Assembly: GCF_014652355.1 (NCBI RefSeq)
Contig: NZ_BMYQ01000001.1
Location: 1-60,146, forward strand
Length of the DNA stretch: 60,146 bases
Origin: Gemmobacter lanyuensis
Lineage (GTDB): Bacteria; Pseudomonadota; Alphaproteobacteria; Rhodobacterales; Rhodobacteraceae
Direction of reading: 5' to 3'
The number at the start of each line of letters is the position of its first letter. Within the stretch, counting starts at the first letter, position 1. The notes beneath the pieces were generated by a model. The model saw nothing but the letters and a program-made list of their open reading frames with translations, searched no databases and was not told the origin of the DNA. Positions 49,086-58,904 of this stretch are shown one piece after another. The position numbers and the translations under genes were made by a program.

Positions 49086-52000
49086 ATGCCGTCTGAAAAG
49101 CCCTTCTCTGCCCTTGCCCTGACCGTGCTGACCGCCGGTGCCGACAGCTTTTCGGGGGGTCTTGGCGTGGATTTGATCGACGGTGGCGCGGGCGATGACA
49201 CGCTCCGCGGCAGTGGCGGCAATGATGCGCTGATCGGCGGGGCGGGGCAGAACTATCTTGATGGCGGAGACGGCGATGATCTGCTGGCCGGGGGCGATGG
49301 CACCGACAGCCTGATCGGTGGGGCGGGGTTCGACATCGTCAGTTACGAAAGGTCCACAGCCGGGGTGATCGTGTCGCTGACCATCCGGTCGCTGCAACTG
49401 ACGGTCGGGGCAGGGCGCGACCTGCTCAATGGTATCGAGGGGCTGATCGGCAGCGATTTCAACGACAGCCTCAAGGGGGATGCCGCCGCCAACGTGCTGA
49501 TCGGGGGGAGTGGCGACGACTGGCTGATCGGCGGATCGGGCGACGATACGCTGAATGGCGGAATGGGGTCGGATTCGCTGGATGGCGGTGACGGGCGCGA
49601 CACCGCGACCTATGCCGAGGTGACGGAAAACCTGACCCTGCGGCTTGGCCTGACCACCACGCAGAATACGGTCGGCGCGGGCTGGGACCGCCTGACCGGG
49701 ATCGAGGTGCTGATTGCGGGCAGCGGGAATGACGGCCTGTCAGGCAGCGCCGAAGATGAACGGCTCGAGGGGCGCAGCGGCAATGACACCCTGAACGGGG
49801 GCGGGGGGGCCGATGCCCTTTTGGGCGGCGAGGGCAATGACACCTATGTCATCACCGCCGGGGGGGCTACGCTCTTTGAACGTGCGGACGAAGGGACCGA
49901 TCTGGTCGAAACGCTGTACACGCATGTTCTGGCCGACAATTTTGAAAACCTGACCCTGCAGGGCGGCGCGCGGGCGAATGGCACGGGCAATGGTGCCGCC
50001 AATATCCTGACCGGCAACATGTCGGCCAATCTGCTGGCCGGGCGTGCCGGGGACGACCTTCTGACGGGCAGCGGCGGCAATGACTCGTTGCAGGGCGAGG
50101 CGGGCAATGACACGCTGGTCGGCGGCTATGGCAATGACCTGATGGACGGCGGAGAGGGCCGCGATACAGCCTCCTATGCCGGGGCGACCACGGCTGTTAA
50201 CCTCAATCTGGCTGTGACGACGGGGCAGGCGCTCGGGGTGCTGGGCAGCGATCGTCTGGCGGGGATCGAGAACCTTGTGGGCGGCAATGCGGCGGACAGT
50301 CTGACCGGATCGACCGGGGACAATCAGCTTGAAGGCGGGGCCGGCGCCGATACCCTGCTGGGGTCTGCGGGCGCGGATACGCTCATGGGTGGTGCCGATG
50401 CTGACCGGCTGGACGGTGGGGCGGGGAATGACCTTCTGACCGGGGATGCCGGCGCCGATACCCTGATCGGGGGGGACGGGGCCAATACGCTTGAGGGCGG
50501 TCTGGGGCAGGACCTCGCGCTTTTTGGGGCTGCCTATGTCGAAGGCTGCGTGCAGTGGAACGTCGCCACGGATCGGCTGACCGTCACCACCGCCAGTGGC
50601 ACCGACGTTCTGACCGGGATCGAAACCCTCAGCTTTGCGGGCGTGACCTATGCCGCCGACGAATTCCGCGCGGTGCGGCTGACCTCGGGCGGGGATCTGT
50701 TTGCAGGAACCAGCGCATCCGAACGGGTCATGGGATTTGCCGGGCGCGATACGCTGTCGGGGGCGGGCGGACATGACACGCTGGATGGCGGGCTCGACAA
50801 CGACCGTCTTGCCGGGGACGCGGGCAACGACAGCCTTCTGGGCGACACGGGCGAGGACACGCTGACCGGCGGCGCGGGGGCCGATGTCCTGTCGGGGGGC
50901 AGCGGCAATGATCTGCTGGTGGCCGATGGCGGCGATGACACCATCCTTGGCGGCGCGGGCAGTGATACGCTCCAGCTCGACCTGAACCGGGCGGCGGCGG
51001 CAATCACCTATGCCGGGGGCGTCTATACGTTGACGGCCGCCGACCGCGTGCTGACCATCTCGGACGTGGAAACCTTCAGTTTTGCCGATGCCCCGGCCGT
51101 GAATGGCAAACCCGTTCTGGCCAGCCTGACCACCGCCGCCACGGCGGTCACGGAGGGGAACTCTGGCGTGACCGAGATCACCTTTACCCTGACGCTGGAT
51201 CGCCCTGCGGACAGCACGCTGACCGTCGGCTATACTGTCAGCGACGGGGGGAGCGGCCTGACCGGCGCCGATTTCGCCACGGCAGGGTTGCAGGCCATGA
51301 CCGATCTGCCGCAAGGCACCCTGACCATCGCCGCAGGGCAGCAAACGGCAAGCCTGACGTTGCGCATTGTAGGCGACCTTCTGTCCGAGAATGATGAAAG
51401 CCTGCGCCTCACGCTCAATGGCCTGGCATCGGGTCTGCTCTTCGTCAACCAAGAGCTTGCGGTCACCCTTCTGAATGACGATGCCACGCGCCTTGGGCCG
51501 GGCAATGACCTGTTCAGCGGGACGGCGGCGGCCGATCGCGTCGATGGCAACACGGGCGACGATACGTTGCTGGGGGCCGGCGGAGCCGATTGGCTGGCCG
51601 GAAGTGAAGGCGACGACAGCCTGAACGGGGGCGAGGGGAACGACACCCTCAACGGTGGCGATGGCGAGGATATCCTGATCGGCGGCAATGGCACCGATAC
51701 GCTGACCTATGCGGATGCGGTGGGCAACGTCACGGTGACGCTCGCCCGCAGTTCGGCACAACTGACCGGCACCGCAGGCCGCGACCGCCTGTCGGGGTTC
51801 GAAACGCTGATTGGCGGTCAGGGCAATGACAGCCTGTCGGGCGACGAAGGCGCCAACCGGATTGAAGGCGGCATCGGTGCCGATACGCTGATCGGGGCCG
51901 GGGGCGCCGATACGCTGGTCGGTGGGGCGGGTGATGACGTGCTTCATGTCGCAGATGCCGCCGACCTTGTGGTCGAAGCCGCAGACGGGGGACGCGACCG

Positions 52001-53720
52001 CGTGGTCGCCAGTGTCAGCTACGTGCTGGTCGATGCGGTTGAAGACCTAGAACTTGCCGGCACCGCTGAAATCGACGGGACCGGCAATGCGCTCGACAAT
52101 CTGCTGATCGGCAATCGCCGCGCCAATGTCATCATGGGGGGGCTTGGCACCGATACCCTCCGCGGGATGAACGGGGCCGACCGTCTGTTGGGCGATGCCG
52201 GGGCCGATACGCTGCAAGGGGGCGAGGGCAACGATACGCTGGACGGTGGCGCCGGGGCCGACCGGATGGAAGGCGGCGTCGGCAACGATGTCTACCTGCT
52301 GTCCGATGCGGATGATACGATCCTTGAACTTTTCGAAGGTGGCACCGATGAAATCCGCACCGCACTGGCCGTGGTGACGATGGCCGCGCAGGTCGAGACC
52401 CTGACCTATACCGGCAGCGCCGGTCTGAACGCGACAGGCAATGCGATCGGCAATCGCATGACCGGCGGCGACGGGCAGGATACGCTGTCGGGCCTCGACG
52501 GCGATGACACGCTGCGGGGCGCGCTCGGCGGTGACAGCCTGCTTGGCGGTCTGGGGGCCGATATCCTCAATGGCGGGGTGGATTCCGACAGTCTCTATGG
52601 CGGCAGTGGTGCGGACACCCTGCTGGGCGAGGATGGCGCCGACCTTTTGGCCGGGGGCAGTGGCAATGACCAGCTTTCCGGTGCAGCCGGGGACGATACG
52701 CTGACGGCCGACGGCGGCACCGATACGCTGGTGGGCGGGCAGGGGGGGGATAGCTTCCTTGTGACGCTGGCGGGTGCTGTCGGCGGTGTGTCTGACCTTG
52801 GCACGGGCGACGTGATCCAGATCACCGCGGGCACACTGGCCGCTGTCGATATCGCGACCTTCGTGGCGACTGCGGCCAGCAGCAATGCGGGCAACGCCTA
52901 TCTTGCGACACGGGCCGCGGGCGGCCTGATCGACATGACGCTGGCGCAGGGGCCCACGGGCTATCGGCTGACGGGGGGGGCCGGGGTCGATACCCTGATC
53001 GGCAGCGCGGGGAATGACAGTCTCACGGGCGCCGCCGGGGCCGACAGCTTGCGCGGCAATGGCGGCGATGACACGCTTTGGGGCGGTCAGGGAGACGCGC
53101 TTTTGCAGGGCGACAGCGGGTCCGACACGTTGCGGCTTGAGGCTGATTTCACCGATGCGTCGGATGCACAGATCCAGGGGATCGAGACAGTGGTTCTGGG
53201 GGCGGCGGGCCTGACTGTCGCGCTGACCCGCCAATCCGAAGGCATGACGCTGCAATCCCATGCCGGGGGCGGTGCGATCACGGGCGGCGGCGGCGGCGAT
53301 CTGATGCTGGGTGGCGCCGGGGCGGATCAACTGTCGGGCGGGGCCGGTGCTGACACGCTGCAAGGCGGCGGCGGGATCGACAGTCTGACCGGAGGCGAGG
53401 GCGCCGATACTTTTGTGTTTCTGGCCGCAACTGATGCGCCCCCCGGCGCCACACTGGACCAGATCGTCGATTTCGCGCCGGGCGACCGGATCGACCTGTC
53501 CGGCTTCGATGCCGACAGCACCCTGTCGGACCGTCAGTCCTTCATCTTTCTGGCTGGCGAGGCCTTTCCGGGGACGGCGGGCGAACCTGCCCCCGGATTG
53601 CTGCGGTGGGACAGCCTGCTTTCGGTGCTTGAGGGCGATGTGAACGGGGATGGCGCCGCAGATTTCGTTCTGCGTATCCGCGACGTTCAGGTACTGACGG
53701 ACTCTGATATTATTCTGTAA
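49086..53720 (+). CDS. Giant RTX (hemolysin-type calcium-binding) protein with Calx-beta domain
   Basis: A 1544-residue protein made mostly of GGxGxDxLxGG nonapeptide blocks, for example GDDTLRGSGGNDALIGGAGQ near residue 40. At about 250-320, 955-1020 and 1065-1130 lie three related linkers of the type D-x-V-x-E...VE-x-L-x-L-x-G-x5-GTGN. A Calx-beta domain (about 678-800) contains AVTEGNSGVTEITFTLTLDR (cited in part) and SENDESLRLTL. The last 95 residues, DQIVDFAPGDRIDLSGFDAD onwards, resemble the serralysin-type end that carries the type I secretion signal. There is no N-terminal signal and no enzyme domain. It needs Ca2+ to fold outside the cell and is a likely adhesin or surface-layer protein. 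No T1SS genes are in the window. Confidence 0.88.
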   Translation: MPSEKPFSALALTVLTAGADSFSGGLGVDLIDGGAGDDTLRGSGGNDALIGGAGQNYLDGGDGDDLLAGGDGTDSLIGGAGFDIVSYERSTAGVIVSLTIRSLQLTVGAGRDLLNGIEGLIGSDFNDSLKGDAAANVLIGGSGDDWLIGGSGDDTLNGGMGSDSLDGGDGRDTATYAEVTENLTLRLGLTTTQNTVGAGWDRLTGIEVLIAGSGNDGLSGSAEDERLEGRSGNDTLNGGGGADALLGGEGNDTYVITAGGATLFERADEGTDLVETLYTHVLADNFENLTLQGGARANGTGNGAANILTGNMSANLLAGRAGDDLLTGSGGNDSLQGEAGNDTLVGGYGNDLMDGGEGRDTASYAGATTAVNLNLAVTTGQALGVLGSDRLAGIENLVGGNAADSLTGSTGDNQLEGGAGADTLLGSAGADTLMGGADADRLDGGAGNDLLTGDAGADTLIGGDGANTLEGGLGQDLALFGAAYVEGCVQWNVATDRLTVTTASGTDVLTGIETLSFAGVTYAADEFRAVRLTSGGDLFAGTSASERVMGFAGRDTLSGAGGHDTLDGGLDNDRLAGDAGNDSLLGDTGEDTLTGGAGADVLSGGSGNDLLVADGGDDTILGGAGSDTLQLDLNRAAAAITYAGGVYTLTAADRVLTISDVETFSFADAPAVNGKPVLASLTTAATAVTEGNSGVTEITFTLTLDRPADSTLTVGYTVSDGGSGLTGADFATAGLQAMTDLPQGTLTIAAGQQTASLTLRIVGDLLSENDESLRLTLNGLASGLLFVNQELAVTLLNDDATRLGPGNDLFSGTAAADRVDGNTGDDTLLGAGGADWLAGSEGDDSLNGGEGNDTLNGGDGEDILIGGNGTDTLTYADAVGNVTVTLARSSAQLTGTAGRDRLSGFETLIGGQGNDSLSGDEGANRIEGGIGADTLIGAGGADTLVGGAGDDVLHVADAADLVVEAADGGRDRVVASVSYVLVDAVEDLELAGTAEIDGTGNALDNLLIGNRRANVIMGGLGTDTLRGMNGADRLLGDAGADTLQGGEGNDTLDGGAGADRMEGGVGNDVYLLSDADDTILELFEGGTDEIRTALAVVTMAAQVETLTYTGSAGLNATGNAIGNRMTGGDGQDTLSGLDGDDTLRGALGGDSLLGGLGADILNGGVDSDSLYGGSGADTLLGEDGADLLAGGSGNDQLSGAAGDDTLTADGGTDTLVGGQGGDSFLVTLAGAVGGVSDLGTGDVIQITAGTLAAVDIATFVATAASSNAGNAYLATRAAGGLIDMTLAQGPTGYRLTGGAGVDTLIGSAGNDSLTGAAGADSLRGNGGDDTLWGGQGDALLQGDSGSDTLRLEADFTDASDAQIQGIETVVLGAAGLTVALTRQSEGMTLQSHAGGGAITGGGGGDLMLGGAGADQLSGGAGADTLQGGGGIDSLTGGEGADTFVFLAATDAPPGATLDQIVDFAPGDRIDLSGFDADSTLSDRQSFIFLAGEAFPGTAGEPAPGLLRWDSLLSVLEGDVNGDGAADFVLRIRDVQVLTDSDIIL

Positions 53721-53728
53721 ATTCAAAG

Positions 53729-53775
53729 CGCTAGTTTTCATGACCTAGCGGAAACCCCCTCGGGTGCCCGGGGGT
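53729..53775 (+). terminator. Hairpins after the RTX gene
   Basis: CGCTAG / CTAGCG (53729-53734, 53745-53750) is followed by ACCCCC / GGGGGT (53754-53759, 53770-53775). No T run follows. It is the likely end of the RTX transcript. Confidence 0.4.
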
Positions 53776-53811
53776 GGGTGGGGCACTGTCGGGAATTGTA
53801 GGGAGCGGTTC

Positions 53812-53838
53812 TAAAGCTGCCCGGAAAACAGCCGTTCC
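53812..53838 (+). promoter_or_regulatory. Candidate sigma-28 (FliA-type) promoter
   Basis: TAAA (53812-53815), 15 bases, then GCCG (53831-53834) fits the core TAAA-N15-GCCG of flagellar/chemotaxis sigma-28 promoters. The flanking bases match less well. It lies about 40 bases before the chemoreceptor start. Confidence 0.35.
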
Positions 53839-53877
53839 TGCGACTTAAGTTCGCAGTTTTTGTTTTCAGGATCGCCC

Positions 53878-56652
53878 ATGCCCGAAACCCGCTCGTCCGA
53901 CTTGAAGCCATCTGACATCAAACTTGCGACCGAGGTGATGCTCAAAGCTGGAATTGTCCTGTCGGTCCGTGCCGAAGATGGGACAATCCTGGCGGCAAAT
54001 GCCGGGGCAGCCCAGCTTTTGGGGGCCGAGACAGAGATCGTCGGTCAGGGTCTGCCGGGCCTTTTCCGCGAGGGGGACTATGTTCTGGCCCGGTTGCAGG
54101 ATGCGGCGACGGGGGCGCAAAGCCCGGTCGAGCTGAACGTCCATCTGCGCGATACGACAGGATTTGCAACCTTCCAATGCCTTGCCGCCTCGGGCGCCGA
54201 GGGCGGATCGGTTCTGCTGGTCGGGCGCGTGGTGCAATCCGACAGCGATCTTGTCGGGATGCTTGCTGCTGTGGAACGCGTGCAGGCGGTGATCGAATTC
54301 GAACCCGACGGGACCATCCTGCGGGCCAATTCCAATTTCCTGGGCCTGATGGGCTATGACGCGGCCGAGATCATCGGCCAGCATCACCGGATCTTCTGCC
54401 AGCCCGATTTTGCAGCCAGCGCCGAATACGTGGCCTTCTGGGAAGCCCTTGCTGCCGGCCAAACCCGCGATGGCGAATTCGAGCGGCTGACCAAAGCGCG
54501 TCAGTCCGTCTGGATACGGGCGAATTACAACCCCCTTTACGGGCCGGAGGGTCGCGTGCAGCGGGTGGTGAAATTCGCCATGGATGTGAGCGATCAGAAA
54601 CGCCGCGCGTCCGAGGATGCGGGGCGTCTGGCCGCGCTCAGCCGATCCATGGCGACCATCGAATTCGACGTGAATGGCACCATTCTGGACGCGAATGAAA
54701 ATTTCCTGTCGCTAATGGAATATGACCTTGATCAGGTCCGGGGGCAGCATCACCGCATCTTCATGGACCCTGCCGCCGCCGCCAGCCCCGATTACGCGGC
54801 CTTCTGGCAAAGGTTGGGCAGTGGCCAAGGCGATAGCGGCGAATACAAGCGCCTGAGCCGGTCAGGTCAGCCGGTTTGGATCCGCGCGACCTACAATCCT
54901 ATCCCCGGCCCCGATGGCCGGGTGCGCCGGATTATCAAGGTCGCCTTGGACGTGACGCGCGAGCGGGTCGAAAGCAATCTGCTGCAGGGGCGCGTCGCGG
55001 CCCTGAACAACAGCCAGCTGGTCGCGGATTTCACCCCGGAGGGCCGGTTGCTTTGGGCCAACGAGATGTTCCTCGATTCCTGCGGGTATCGCCTGGACGA
55101 ATTGGTTGGCCAGCCTTCGGCGATCTTCTGGAGCCGGGACGGCCAGGAAACCCCGGTTTATCGGCAGTTCTGGGAAAAGTTGCGCTCGGGTCTGCCGATG
55201 ACGGGGGAATTCCGCCGCTTTGGCAAGAATGGGTATGAACACTTTCTGCAGGCCACCTATACCCCCGTCACGGATCTGGACGGTCGACTGACCCGCGTGG
55301 TCATGCTGGCGCAGGACATTACCGATGCAAAGCGCCGCACGGTTGAATTCGAGGCCAAGCTGACCGCGCTGGACCGGGCGCAGGCCGTGATCGAATTCGA
55401 CATGGAGGGCCGCGTTCTGGGGGCCAACCAGAATTTCCTGGGGCTGATGGAATATACCGCCGACCAGATCATCGGCCAGCATCACCGCATCTTCTGTGAC
55501 CCGAGGGATGCCGAATCCGAACCCTACAGGATGTTCTGGCAAAAGCTGGGTCGCGGGGAATTCGATCAGGGCATCTACAACCGTGTCACCAGATCCGGGC
55601 GCGAGGTGACGATCCAGGCCACCTACAACCCCATCTTCGATCTCGACGGTCGGCCGGTGAAGGTGGTGAAATTTGCAACCGATGTCACGCTCCAGCGCCG
55701 TCGCAATGCCGAATTCGAAAGCAAGTTCCGCGCGATCGATCGGGCGCAGGGCGTGATCGAATTCACGCTTGACGGGGAAATCGTTTCGGCCAACGAAAAC
55801 TTCCTGCGGCTGACCGGCTATTCGCTGCGCGAAATCCGGGGCCAGCACCATTCGCTGTTCTGCACCGCCGATCATGTAAAATCGCAGGAATACCGGGATT
55901 TCTGGATTGCCCTCGGCAAGGGGGAAAACCAGGCCGGGCGGTTCCATCGGGTGGGCAAGTTCGAACGCGACATCTGGATCCAGGCGACCTATTCGCCACT
56001 TCTGGATGCCAAGGGCACACCGATCGGTGTCATCAAATATGCCCATGACATCACGGACCAGATGAAGCTGGAACAGCTGATCCGCGAGAAATCGGAGGCC
56101 ATGTCGGCCATCGTCACGCAGCTGAGCCAGTCGATCCACAGCATCAACGGTGCGACGGAACAGGCCCTCGGGCTTTCGGGGGAAACCAAGAAGAACGCCT
56201 CTGACGGGTTCGAGACGCTCGACAAGGCCATCGGCGCGATCGAGCTGATTTCACGGTCCTCGTCCGAAATCTCGGACATGGTGCGCGTGATCAGCGACAT
56301 TGCCAACCAGACGAACCTGCTTGCCTTCAACGCGGCCATCGAGGCGGCAAGGGCGGGGGAATATGGCGTGGGCTTTTCCGTGGTGGCCGATGAGGTGCGC
56401 AAGCTTGCCGAACGCAGCTCTGCCGCCGCGATGCAAATCACACGGCTGATCGGGGAAAGCGCGTCGCGCGTCAACATGGGGACGGAACGGTCGCAGGCCG
56501 CGCGGCAGGCCTTCGTGCGGATCGTGGACAGCGTGGACCATACCGCCGGGGCCATCGGGTCGATCTCGGCCTCGGCCGGGCAGCAAGAGGGCGTCACGCA
56601 AGAGGTGGTGAAACTGATTTCTGATCTGGCCAAGGTCACGCGGAGCCATTGA
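53878..56652 (+). CDS. Soluble methyl-accepting chemoreceptor with six PAS-like domains
   Basis: A 924-residue protein from the ATG at 53878, with CAGGAT upstream. There is no membrane segment. An N-terminal PAS-like domain (about 15-100) is followed by five tandem PAS/PAC repeats of about 122 residues, each with a form of AVIEF-x-DG-x-I-x-ANxNFLxLMxY, the GQHHRIF motif and WI-x-ATYNP. The MCP signalling domain (about 750-920) contains the hairpin [21 protein letters not shown] and [14 protein letters not shown]. Pentapeptide and obvious CheR tether are absent. PAS-plus-MCP cytoplasmic receptors such as BdlA control biofilm dispersal. It overlaps or abuts the CheW gene. Confidence 0.93.
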   Translation: MPETRSSDLKPSDIKLATEVMLKAGIVLSVRAEDGTILAANAGAAQLLGAETEIVGQGLPGLFREGDYVLARLQDAATGAQSPVELNVHLRDTTGFATFQCLAASGAEGGSVLLVGRVVQSDSDLVGMLAAVERVQAVIEFEPDGTILRANSNFLGLMGYDAAEIIGQHHRIFCQPDFAASAEYVAFWEALAAGQTRDGEFERLTKARQSVWIRANYNPLYGPEGRVQRVVKFAMDVSDQKRRASEDAGRLAALSRSMATIEFDVNGTILDANENFLSLMEYDLDQVRGQHHRIFMDPAAAASPDYAAFWQRLGSGQGDSGEYKRLSRSGQPVWIRATYNPIPGPDGRVRRIIKVALDVTRERVESNLLQGRVAALNNSQLVADFTPEGRLLWANEMFLDSCGYRLDELVGQPSAIFWSRDGQETPVYRQFWEKLRSGLPMTGEFRRFGKNGYEHFLQATYTPVTDLDGRLTRVVMLAQDITDAKRRTVEFEAKLTALDRAQAVIEFDMEGRVLGANQNFLGLMEYTADQIIGQHHRIFCDPRDAESEPYRMFWQKLGRGEFDQGIYNRVTRSGREVTIQATYNPIFDLDGRPVKVVKFATDVTLQRRRNAEFESKFRAIDRAQGVIEFTLDGEIVSANENFLRLTGYSLREIRGQHHSLFCTADHVKSQEYRDFWIALGKGENQAGRFHRVGKFERDIWIQATYSPLLDAKGTPIGVIKYAHDITDQMKLEQLIREKSEAMSAIVTQLSQSIHSINGATEQALGLSGETKKNASDGFETLDKAIGAIELISRSSSEISDMVRVISDIANQTNLLAFNAAIEAARAGEYGVGFSVVADEVRKLAERSSAAAMQITRLIGESASRVNMGTERSQAARQAFVRIVDSVDHTAGAIGSISASAGQQEGVTQEVVKLISDLAKVTRSH

Positions 56653-56654
56653 GG

Positions 56655-58088
56655 ATGGATGGCTTTTCTCCTGCTCCGTCCGTGACCGAGGTGCCGGAGA
56701 CCGCCGAGCGTCCCACGTCCATGGCCCTTGTGGATCTGGGCGCGCGCACCGTGGGCATCGCCGTGTCGCATCTGCGAGAGGTCATGGCCATGCCCGCGCG
56801 GTTGGAGCCCTTGCCCTCATCCGTGACGGGGGTTGCAGGCTGCGTGGTGCTGCGTGGGCAGGTGATCCCGGTTGTCGATCTTGCGGCCATGATCGGTGAC
56901 AGCCCTGCGCTGGACGGGGGCAAGGCACGGATCGTGGTGATCCTCTGCCTTCAGGATCAGCTGTTCGGGATCTGCGCCGCCGCGGCCAACCGCATCGTGC
57001 CCGCGCAGGATATCCGGCCCCAGCCGATCCGCAATGCCGCGACGGGGCTGCGCGAAACCCTGTTGGCGACCTTCGCCCTGATCGGGGCCGAGGTGATCCC
57101 CATCCTTGATGTCCCGGCGTTGGCCGGTCTGGGCTTGCCGCTCAGTCGCGATGATCGCGTGACCACCAGCAGCTTTGACCGGACCGACCAGTTCCTGCTG
57201 TTCGAAATGGCGGGCATCAGTTTTGCCCTGCCCATCATCGAGATCGAGGCCACCGTTCCCGAAACCGAGATCGAGCGGAAGGGCATGGATTCTCGCTATT
57301 GCGACGGGACGCTACGTCGGCTGGGCCGCGAAATCGCGGTGGTTGATGCAGTGCGTCTCGCGGGTCTTGCGCCGGGCAATCCGCGCCAGGGCCGTTCGTC
57401 GGCGGTGGTGCTGCGGCTTGAAGGCGAACGGCGCATCGCCCTGCGGGCCGACCGGATCTATGACATCACGCATATCCGGCAGGGCGATATCGCACCGCTG
57501 CCCCGTCTGGTCTGCACCCGGCCCGAGCTGTTTTCCGGTGTCGTCCCGCGAGAGGAGGGCAGCGCCTATTTTCTGCTGAACCACGCTGCCCTGCGCGCAG
57601 ATCCGGCGCTGCTCGCGCTGGGGGCGACGGCGATGGTGTCCACCGCGGATGCCGATCTGGCGGGGCGGGCCGCGCGGGCGGCCGCCTTGCGCAGCGATCT
57701 GGCGCTGCTGATGCGGGCGGGTGAGGATTTTGCCCTGCCTGCAACCGAGGTGCGGGAAATCCTGCCGATGCAGGCTGCGCATCACCCCTCGGGGCGGTTG
57801 GGCCATCTGGGCAATGTCAGCCACCGCAAGCGGCTTTTGCCGATCTTTTCGCTGGCCGAGCTGCAGGGCCTGCCGCCCACGACCTTCGATCACCGCGCGG
57901 CGGTGGTGGTCACGCGGGTCGACGGGGATGATATCGGCCTTGCGGTCGAGGCGCTGATCGCCGTCGAACATGTGGGATCTTACGGCGGCAAAACGGGCCC
58001 CAGCCGCAACTTCGTCTATCGCAAGATGGCGGCGGATCAAGGGTTGCTGCGCCTGTTACGGATCGAGGAGCTTCCGCTGGGCCGCTGA
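56655..58088 (+). CDS. Triple CheW-domain chemotaxis coupling protein
   Basis: A 477-residue protein. The ATG at 56655 lies 9 bases from GGAG in the end of the receptor gene; a TTG at 56649 is also possible. Three CheW-like SH3 folds are visible at about 20-165, 175-325 and 340-477. Each has the V-x-ALPI/V-x-E-V-x-E pattern (for example FEMAGISFALPIIEIEATVP in the middle one) and a V-I-P-x-x-D-L strand (VVLRGQVIPVVDLAAM; EIAVVDAVRLAG). CheW joins receptors to the CheA kinase. Three fused copies can cross-link receptor arrays. No CheA or CheY is in the window. It is coupled to the PAS receptor by position. Confidence 0.88.
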   Translation: MDGFSPAPSVTEVPETAERPTSMALVDLGARTVGIAVSHLREVMAMPARLEPLPSSVTGVAGCVVLRGQVIPVVDLAAMIGDSPALDGGKARIVVILCLQDQLFGICAAAANRIVPAQDIRPQPIRNAATGLRETLLATFALIGAEVIPILDVPALAGLGLPLSRDDRVTTSSFDRTDQFLLFEMAGISFALPIIEIEATVPETEIERKGMDSRYCDGTLRRLGREIAVVDAVRLAGLAPGNPRQGRSSAVVLRLEGERRIALRADRIYDITHIRQGDIAPLPRLVCTRPELFSGVVPREEGSAYFLLNHAALRADPALLALGATAMVSTADADLAGRAARAAALRSDLALLMRAGEDFALPATEVREILPMQAAHHPSGRLGHLGNVSHRKRLLPIFSLAELQGLPPTTFDHRAAVVVTRVDGDDIGLAVEALIAVEHVGSYGGKTGPSRNFVYRKMAADQGLLRLLRIEELPLGR

Positions 58089-58101
58089 TCGCCGCCCCCG
58101 A

Positions 58102-58734
58102 TCAAGCTGCGCCGATCCCCCGCAGGATCATGGACTTGACGCTGTCCTTCGCCGCCTGCCATTGCAGATCGTCAAGAGGTCGCCCCCCATTCAGCGTCTC
58201 GATCTGATGGCCGAAATCGGCGTAATGCTGCGTCGTGGCCCAAAGCATGTAGAGCAGGTGTTCCGGATCGACCGGCGCCATCTTGCCTTCGTCGATCCAG
58301 CGCTGGATCAGGGCTGCACGCCCCCGTGTCCAGTCGCGCAGCGTCGTTTCCAGATAGTCCTGAATGACCGGGGCGCCGTGCATCACCTCGGACGCCCAGA
58401 CCTTGGAGCCATTGGGGTGACGGCGCGAGATTTCCATCTTCGCCTCGATATAGGCGCCGATCCCCTCGGCCGGGTCATCGGCCCCGTCCATGCTGTCGGC
58501 GGCGTGAAGCCAGATCTCAAAGATGTTCTGCACGACGCGGCGGTAGAGTTCTTCCTTGGTTGCGAAATAATAGTGCAGATTTGCCTTGGGCAGCCCCGCC
58601 ACATCGGCAATCAGCTGCATCGTGGCCCCGCCAAACCCCGCTTCCGCAAAGACTTTTTCCGCTGCCTGCAAAATGAGCGTTTCATTCTGCGCGCGGATTT
58701 CGTTGCGCTTGGAGGGGCGGGGGGTATCTGTCAT
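58102..58734 (-). CDS. rutR: TetR family regulator, RutR type
   Basis: A regulator of about 210 residues from the ATG near 58734; a GTG at 58758 would add 8 residues. The HTH (about 20-65) has QAAEKVFAEAGFGGATMQLIADVAGLPKANLHYYFATKEELY (cited in part). The C-terminal part, with EAKMEISRRHPNGSKVWASEVMHG and LRDWTRGRAALIQRWIDEGKM (cited in part), is the YcdC/RutR-type ligand domain. RutR senses uracil or thymine and represses pyrimidine degradation. Two matches to the RutR dyad TTGACCA-N2-TGGTCAA lie between it and the divergent hydrolase. It is convergent with the CheW gene. Confidence 0.82.
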   Translation of the reverse strand: MTDTPRPSKRNEIRAQNETLILQAAEKVFAEAGFGGATMQLIADVAGLPKANLHYYFATKEELYRRVVQNIFEIWLHAADSMDGADDPAEGIGAYIEAKMEISRRHPNGSKVWASEVMHGAPVIQDYLETTLRDWTRGRAALIQRWIDEGKMAPVDPEHLLYMLWATTQHYADFGHQIETLNGGRPLDDLQWQAAKDSVKSMILRGIGAA

Positions 58735-58770
58735 CGAACCGGGGGCCCTTTGTGGCACTGGAAAATTTTG

Positions 58771-58786
58771 TTGACCGGATAGTCAG
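58771..58786. promoter_or_regulatory. RutR-like operator, imperfect
   Basis: TTGACCGGATAGTCAG keeps the TTGACC and GTCA half-sites of the RutR consensus with two changes. Its centre lies 34 bases from that of the near-perfect site at 58805-58820. Confidence 0.5.
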
Positions 58787-58804
58787 CTTCTATAGCCTCT
58801 CTCC

Positions 58805-58820
58805 TTGACCATATGGTCAG
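58805..58820. promoter_or_regulatory. RutR-like operator, near-perfect
   Basis: TTGACCATATGGTCAG matches TTGACCA-N2-TGGTCAA at every dyad base but the last. It lies 84 bases before the hydrolase ATG and 70 bases upstream of the divergent regulator start, so it could control both. Confidence 0.75.
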
Positions 58821-58904
58821 GAAAAGATTCGCCGCAAGACCTGCCAGAATAGGCATGGGCCACGAAGGCCCGACAAGGGCAGCGGCCACAGGGAGAGCAA
58901 GCTG

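Noticed and set aside
49740-51947. Long minus-strand frames opposite the RTX gene
   Set aside because: Repetitive GC-rich coding on the plus strand opens the opposite frames. The plus strand has clear RTX and Calx-beta sequence, the minus strand has no family features.
49086-53720. Regular short DNA repeats as a possible CRISPR array
   Set aside because: They are codons of GGxGxDxLxGG protein repeats with varying sequence and continuous reading frame. There are no constant repeat/spacer units and no cas genes.
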